Source: an uncultured Rubrobacteraceae bacterium (GTDB lineage Bacteria; Actinomycetota; Rubrobacteria; Rubrobacterales; Rubrobacteraceae). From it: DNA of 7,339 nucleotides. Location of the stretch: assembly GCA_902805985.1 (NCBI GenBank), contig CADCUW010000573.1:2960-10298 (forward strand), given 5' to 3'. The position numbers were made by a program, and so were the translations under genes. Shown in pieces: positions 6,654-7,339 of the stretch. Under the pieces are notes generated by a model. It searched no databases and was not told the origin of the DNA. It saw only the letters and a program-made list of their open reading frames with translations. Position 1 is the stretch's first letter. Each line of letters opens with the position of its first letter.

Positions 6654-6934
6654 GCGCCGATCTCCGCCTCCGGATAACGTTGCCGCTCACCGGGAGGACG
6701 CCGCAGCAGGCGGACCACCCCGGTCGTGCGCACGACGTCCTGACGCCGCAGCTCGCGCAAGAACGCGAGTAGCTCCGGGTCCTCGTCCCTGGTCGCCTGC
6801 AGGATGTGCGCATCGTAAGACTCGGCACCTTCCAGCACGTCGAGCAGGAAGTCCGTCAGTTCGCCGTCCCTGGTTCTCGCGGCGGGACGCGACGGCCCCT
6901 CTCTCTGCGCTCCCTCTCTCTCAGCGTGTATCAC
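6650..6934 (-). CDS. Small hypothetical helical protein (94 aa)
   Basis: I do not recognise a named family with confidence. The protein starts with a charged, low-complexity N-terminus (AEREGAQREGPSRPAARTR) and then has a likely helical pair: ELTDFLLDVLEGAESYDAHI followed by DEDPELLAFLRELRRQDVVR. This spacing resembles short helical-hairpin proteins in which an 'E/DPEL-x-x-F-x-REL' helix pairs with the one before it, loosely like half of a ferritin-like bundle, but no metal ligands can be assigned. No signal peptide or membrane segment is visible. The GTG at 6934 is set by AAGGAAGGAG six bases upstream, and there is no ATG alternative in the N-terminal half. Its stop overlaps the LURP-one start by 4 bases. 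It is probably the first gene of the unit, just behind a sigma70-type promoter. Confidence 0.75.
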   Translation of the reverse strand: MIHAEREGAQREGPSRPAARTRDGELTDFLLDVLEGAESYDAHILQATRDEDPELLAFLRELRRQDVVRTTGVVRLLRRPPGERQRYPEAEIGA

Positions 6935-6940
6935 GAAGCT

Positions 6941-6950
6941 CTCCTTCCTT
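6941..6950 (-). promoter_or_regulatory. Ribosome binding site fixing the GTG start at 6934
   Basis: AAGGAAGGAG on the minus strand, with six bases to the GTG. It is the only plausible initiation site for the 94-aa gene. Confidence 0.75.
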
Positions 6951-6986
6951 ACCGTTACATCATACTCTTACGCACGGGAGCGGTAA
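6949..6986. repeat. Inverted repeat bracketing the promoter (possible operator)
   Basis: TTACCG at 6949-6954 and its reverse complement CGGTAA at 6981-6986 flank the -10 box. One arm covers the -35 element and the other the predicted transcription start. CC..GG pairs beyond a 2-base bulge extend the symmetry. The arrangement suits a repressor site, but a 6-bp arm with a 26-bp gap can arise by chance. Confidence 0.35.
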
Positions 6987-6987
6987 A
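6959..6987 (-). promoter_or_regulatory. Sigma70-type promoter for the 94-aa / LURP-one / hydrolase unit
   Basis: On the minus strand a -10 box TATGAT (6964-6959, 5 of 6 to consensus) follows a -35-like TTTACC (6987-6982, 4 of 6) at an ideal 17-bp spacing. Transcription would begin near 6952, giving a leader of about 18 bases that contains the ribosome binding site. The AT content here stands out from the surrounding GC-rich DNA. Confidence 0.6.
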
Positions 6988-7004
6988 AGGCTTCAAGCGC
7001 CGGT

Positions 7005-7029
7005 GCCCCCGACGCGGAACGTCGGGAGC
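7005..7029 (-). terminator. Terminator-like hairpin after the DUF4870 gene
   Basis: GCTCCCGACG and CGTCGGGGGC pair over 10 bp (one G-T wobble) around a 5-base loop, 23 bp after the DUF4870 stop. The usual T tract is not immediate: only a TTTT appears, about 16 bases further on (6988-6985). It is therefore an imperfect intrinsic terminator, but its place between one gene end and the next promoter supports the call. Confidence 0.5.
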
Positions 7030-7051
7030 GCCGGGTCCGTTGGGCTACTCT

Positions 7052-7339
7052 TTAGCGGTTCTGGATCAGGTCGGCCACTACCGGGTAGCGGTACTCGCCC
7101 TCCTTGCTGACCTTGTAAGCCGCGTAGCCCATGTGGGCGAACGGCACGAGGGTCAGGATCATCATCGCCGGGATGAGCAGGAAGCCTATGAGGACGAACG
7201 TCAGAAGGATCGTCAGCGACCATCCGATGCCGAGGATCGCGAGCCACGCCCCCTGGTAGGCCGCCGACTGCAGCGCGTTGAACGCCACCTTCGACGAACG
7301 CTCCCTGTACACGAGCCACACGATAAGCGCCGCCACCGG
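7052..7339 (-). CDS. DUF4870-family membrane protein (N-terminus beyond window)
   Basis: The frame is open to the right edge. About 95 residues are visible before the TAA at 7054-7052, and the true start lies outside. The sequence begins inside a hydrophobic segment (AALIVWLVY), then has the family's cytosolic loop (RERSSKVAFNALQSAAYQ, where DUF4870 proteins have a charged turn then F-x-A-x-Q-S), two further hydrophobic segments (WLAILGIGWSLTILLTFVLI and FLLIPAMMILTLVPFAHMGY) and the typical C-terminal tail KEGEYRYPVVADLI. It is a small integral membrane protein of unknown function. The GTG at 7336 should not be taken as the start, because the first membrane helix would be cut. Confidence 0.8.
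   Translation of the reverse strand, partial: PVAALIVWLVYRERSSKVAFNALQSAAYQGAWLAILGIGWSLTILLTFVLIGFLLIPAMMILTLVPFAHMGYAAYKVSKEGEYRYPVVADLIQNR

Noticed and set aside
6172..6828. A 218-codon minus-strand frame overlapping the LURP-one and 94-aa genes
   Set aside because: It is an out-of-frame reading of both real genes, Arg-rich with no motif. The in-frame genes have ribosome sites and a family match.

Overview
The window is high-GC bacterial DNA (about two thirds G+C by eye), with tightly packed genes, GTG and TTG starts beside ATG, and regular use of AGG (Arg) and ATA (Ile) codons. This fits a high-GC Actinomycetota, possibly Rubrobacter or a relative. That placement is inferred from base and codon use and from the gene families. 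No rRNA or other phylogenetic marker is present. I see no tRNA, rRNA, CRISPR array, transposase or prophage gene.

Left part (1-3804, minus strand): a two-gene ABC exporter operon of the MacB/LolCDE/FtsX type. A 251-aa ATPase with every catalytic motif (3049-3804) is followed one base later by a very large permease (3047 down to the left edge). The permease frame is open across the whole 3.0 kb. It carries two FtsX domains, two extracytoplasmic domains, a block of additional membrane segments between the halves, and an Ala/Gly/Pro-rich insertion. Its last few residues lie outside the window.

Middle (3805-5149): a 168-bp divergent intergenic region with an inverted repeat. Then, on the plus strand, a short HipA-like Ser/Thr kinase (3973-4770) overlaps a DUF3037 protein (4763-5149, TTG start) by 8 bases. 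No HipB-type DNA-binding antitoxin is present. This pair is the best candidate for a poorly described system here.

Right part (5161-7339, minus strand): reading in the direction of transcription, a truncated DUF4870 membrane protein enters from the right edge and is followed by a terminator-like hairpin. A good sigma70-type promoter with a flanking inverted repeat comes next. It drives a likely three-gene unit: a small unknown helical protein, a LURP-one-related (Tubby/scramblase-fold) protein overlapping it by 4 bases, and, after a 32-bp gap, an alpha/beta hydrolase that converges on the DUF3037 gene.
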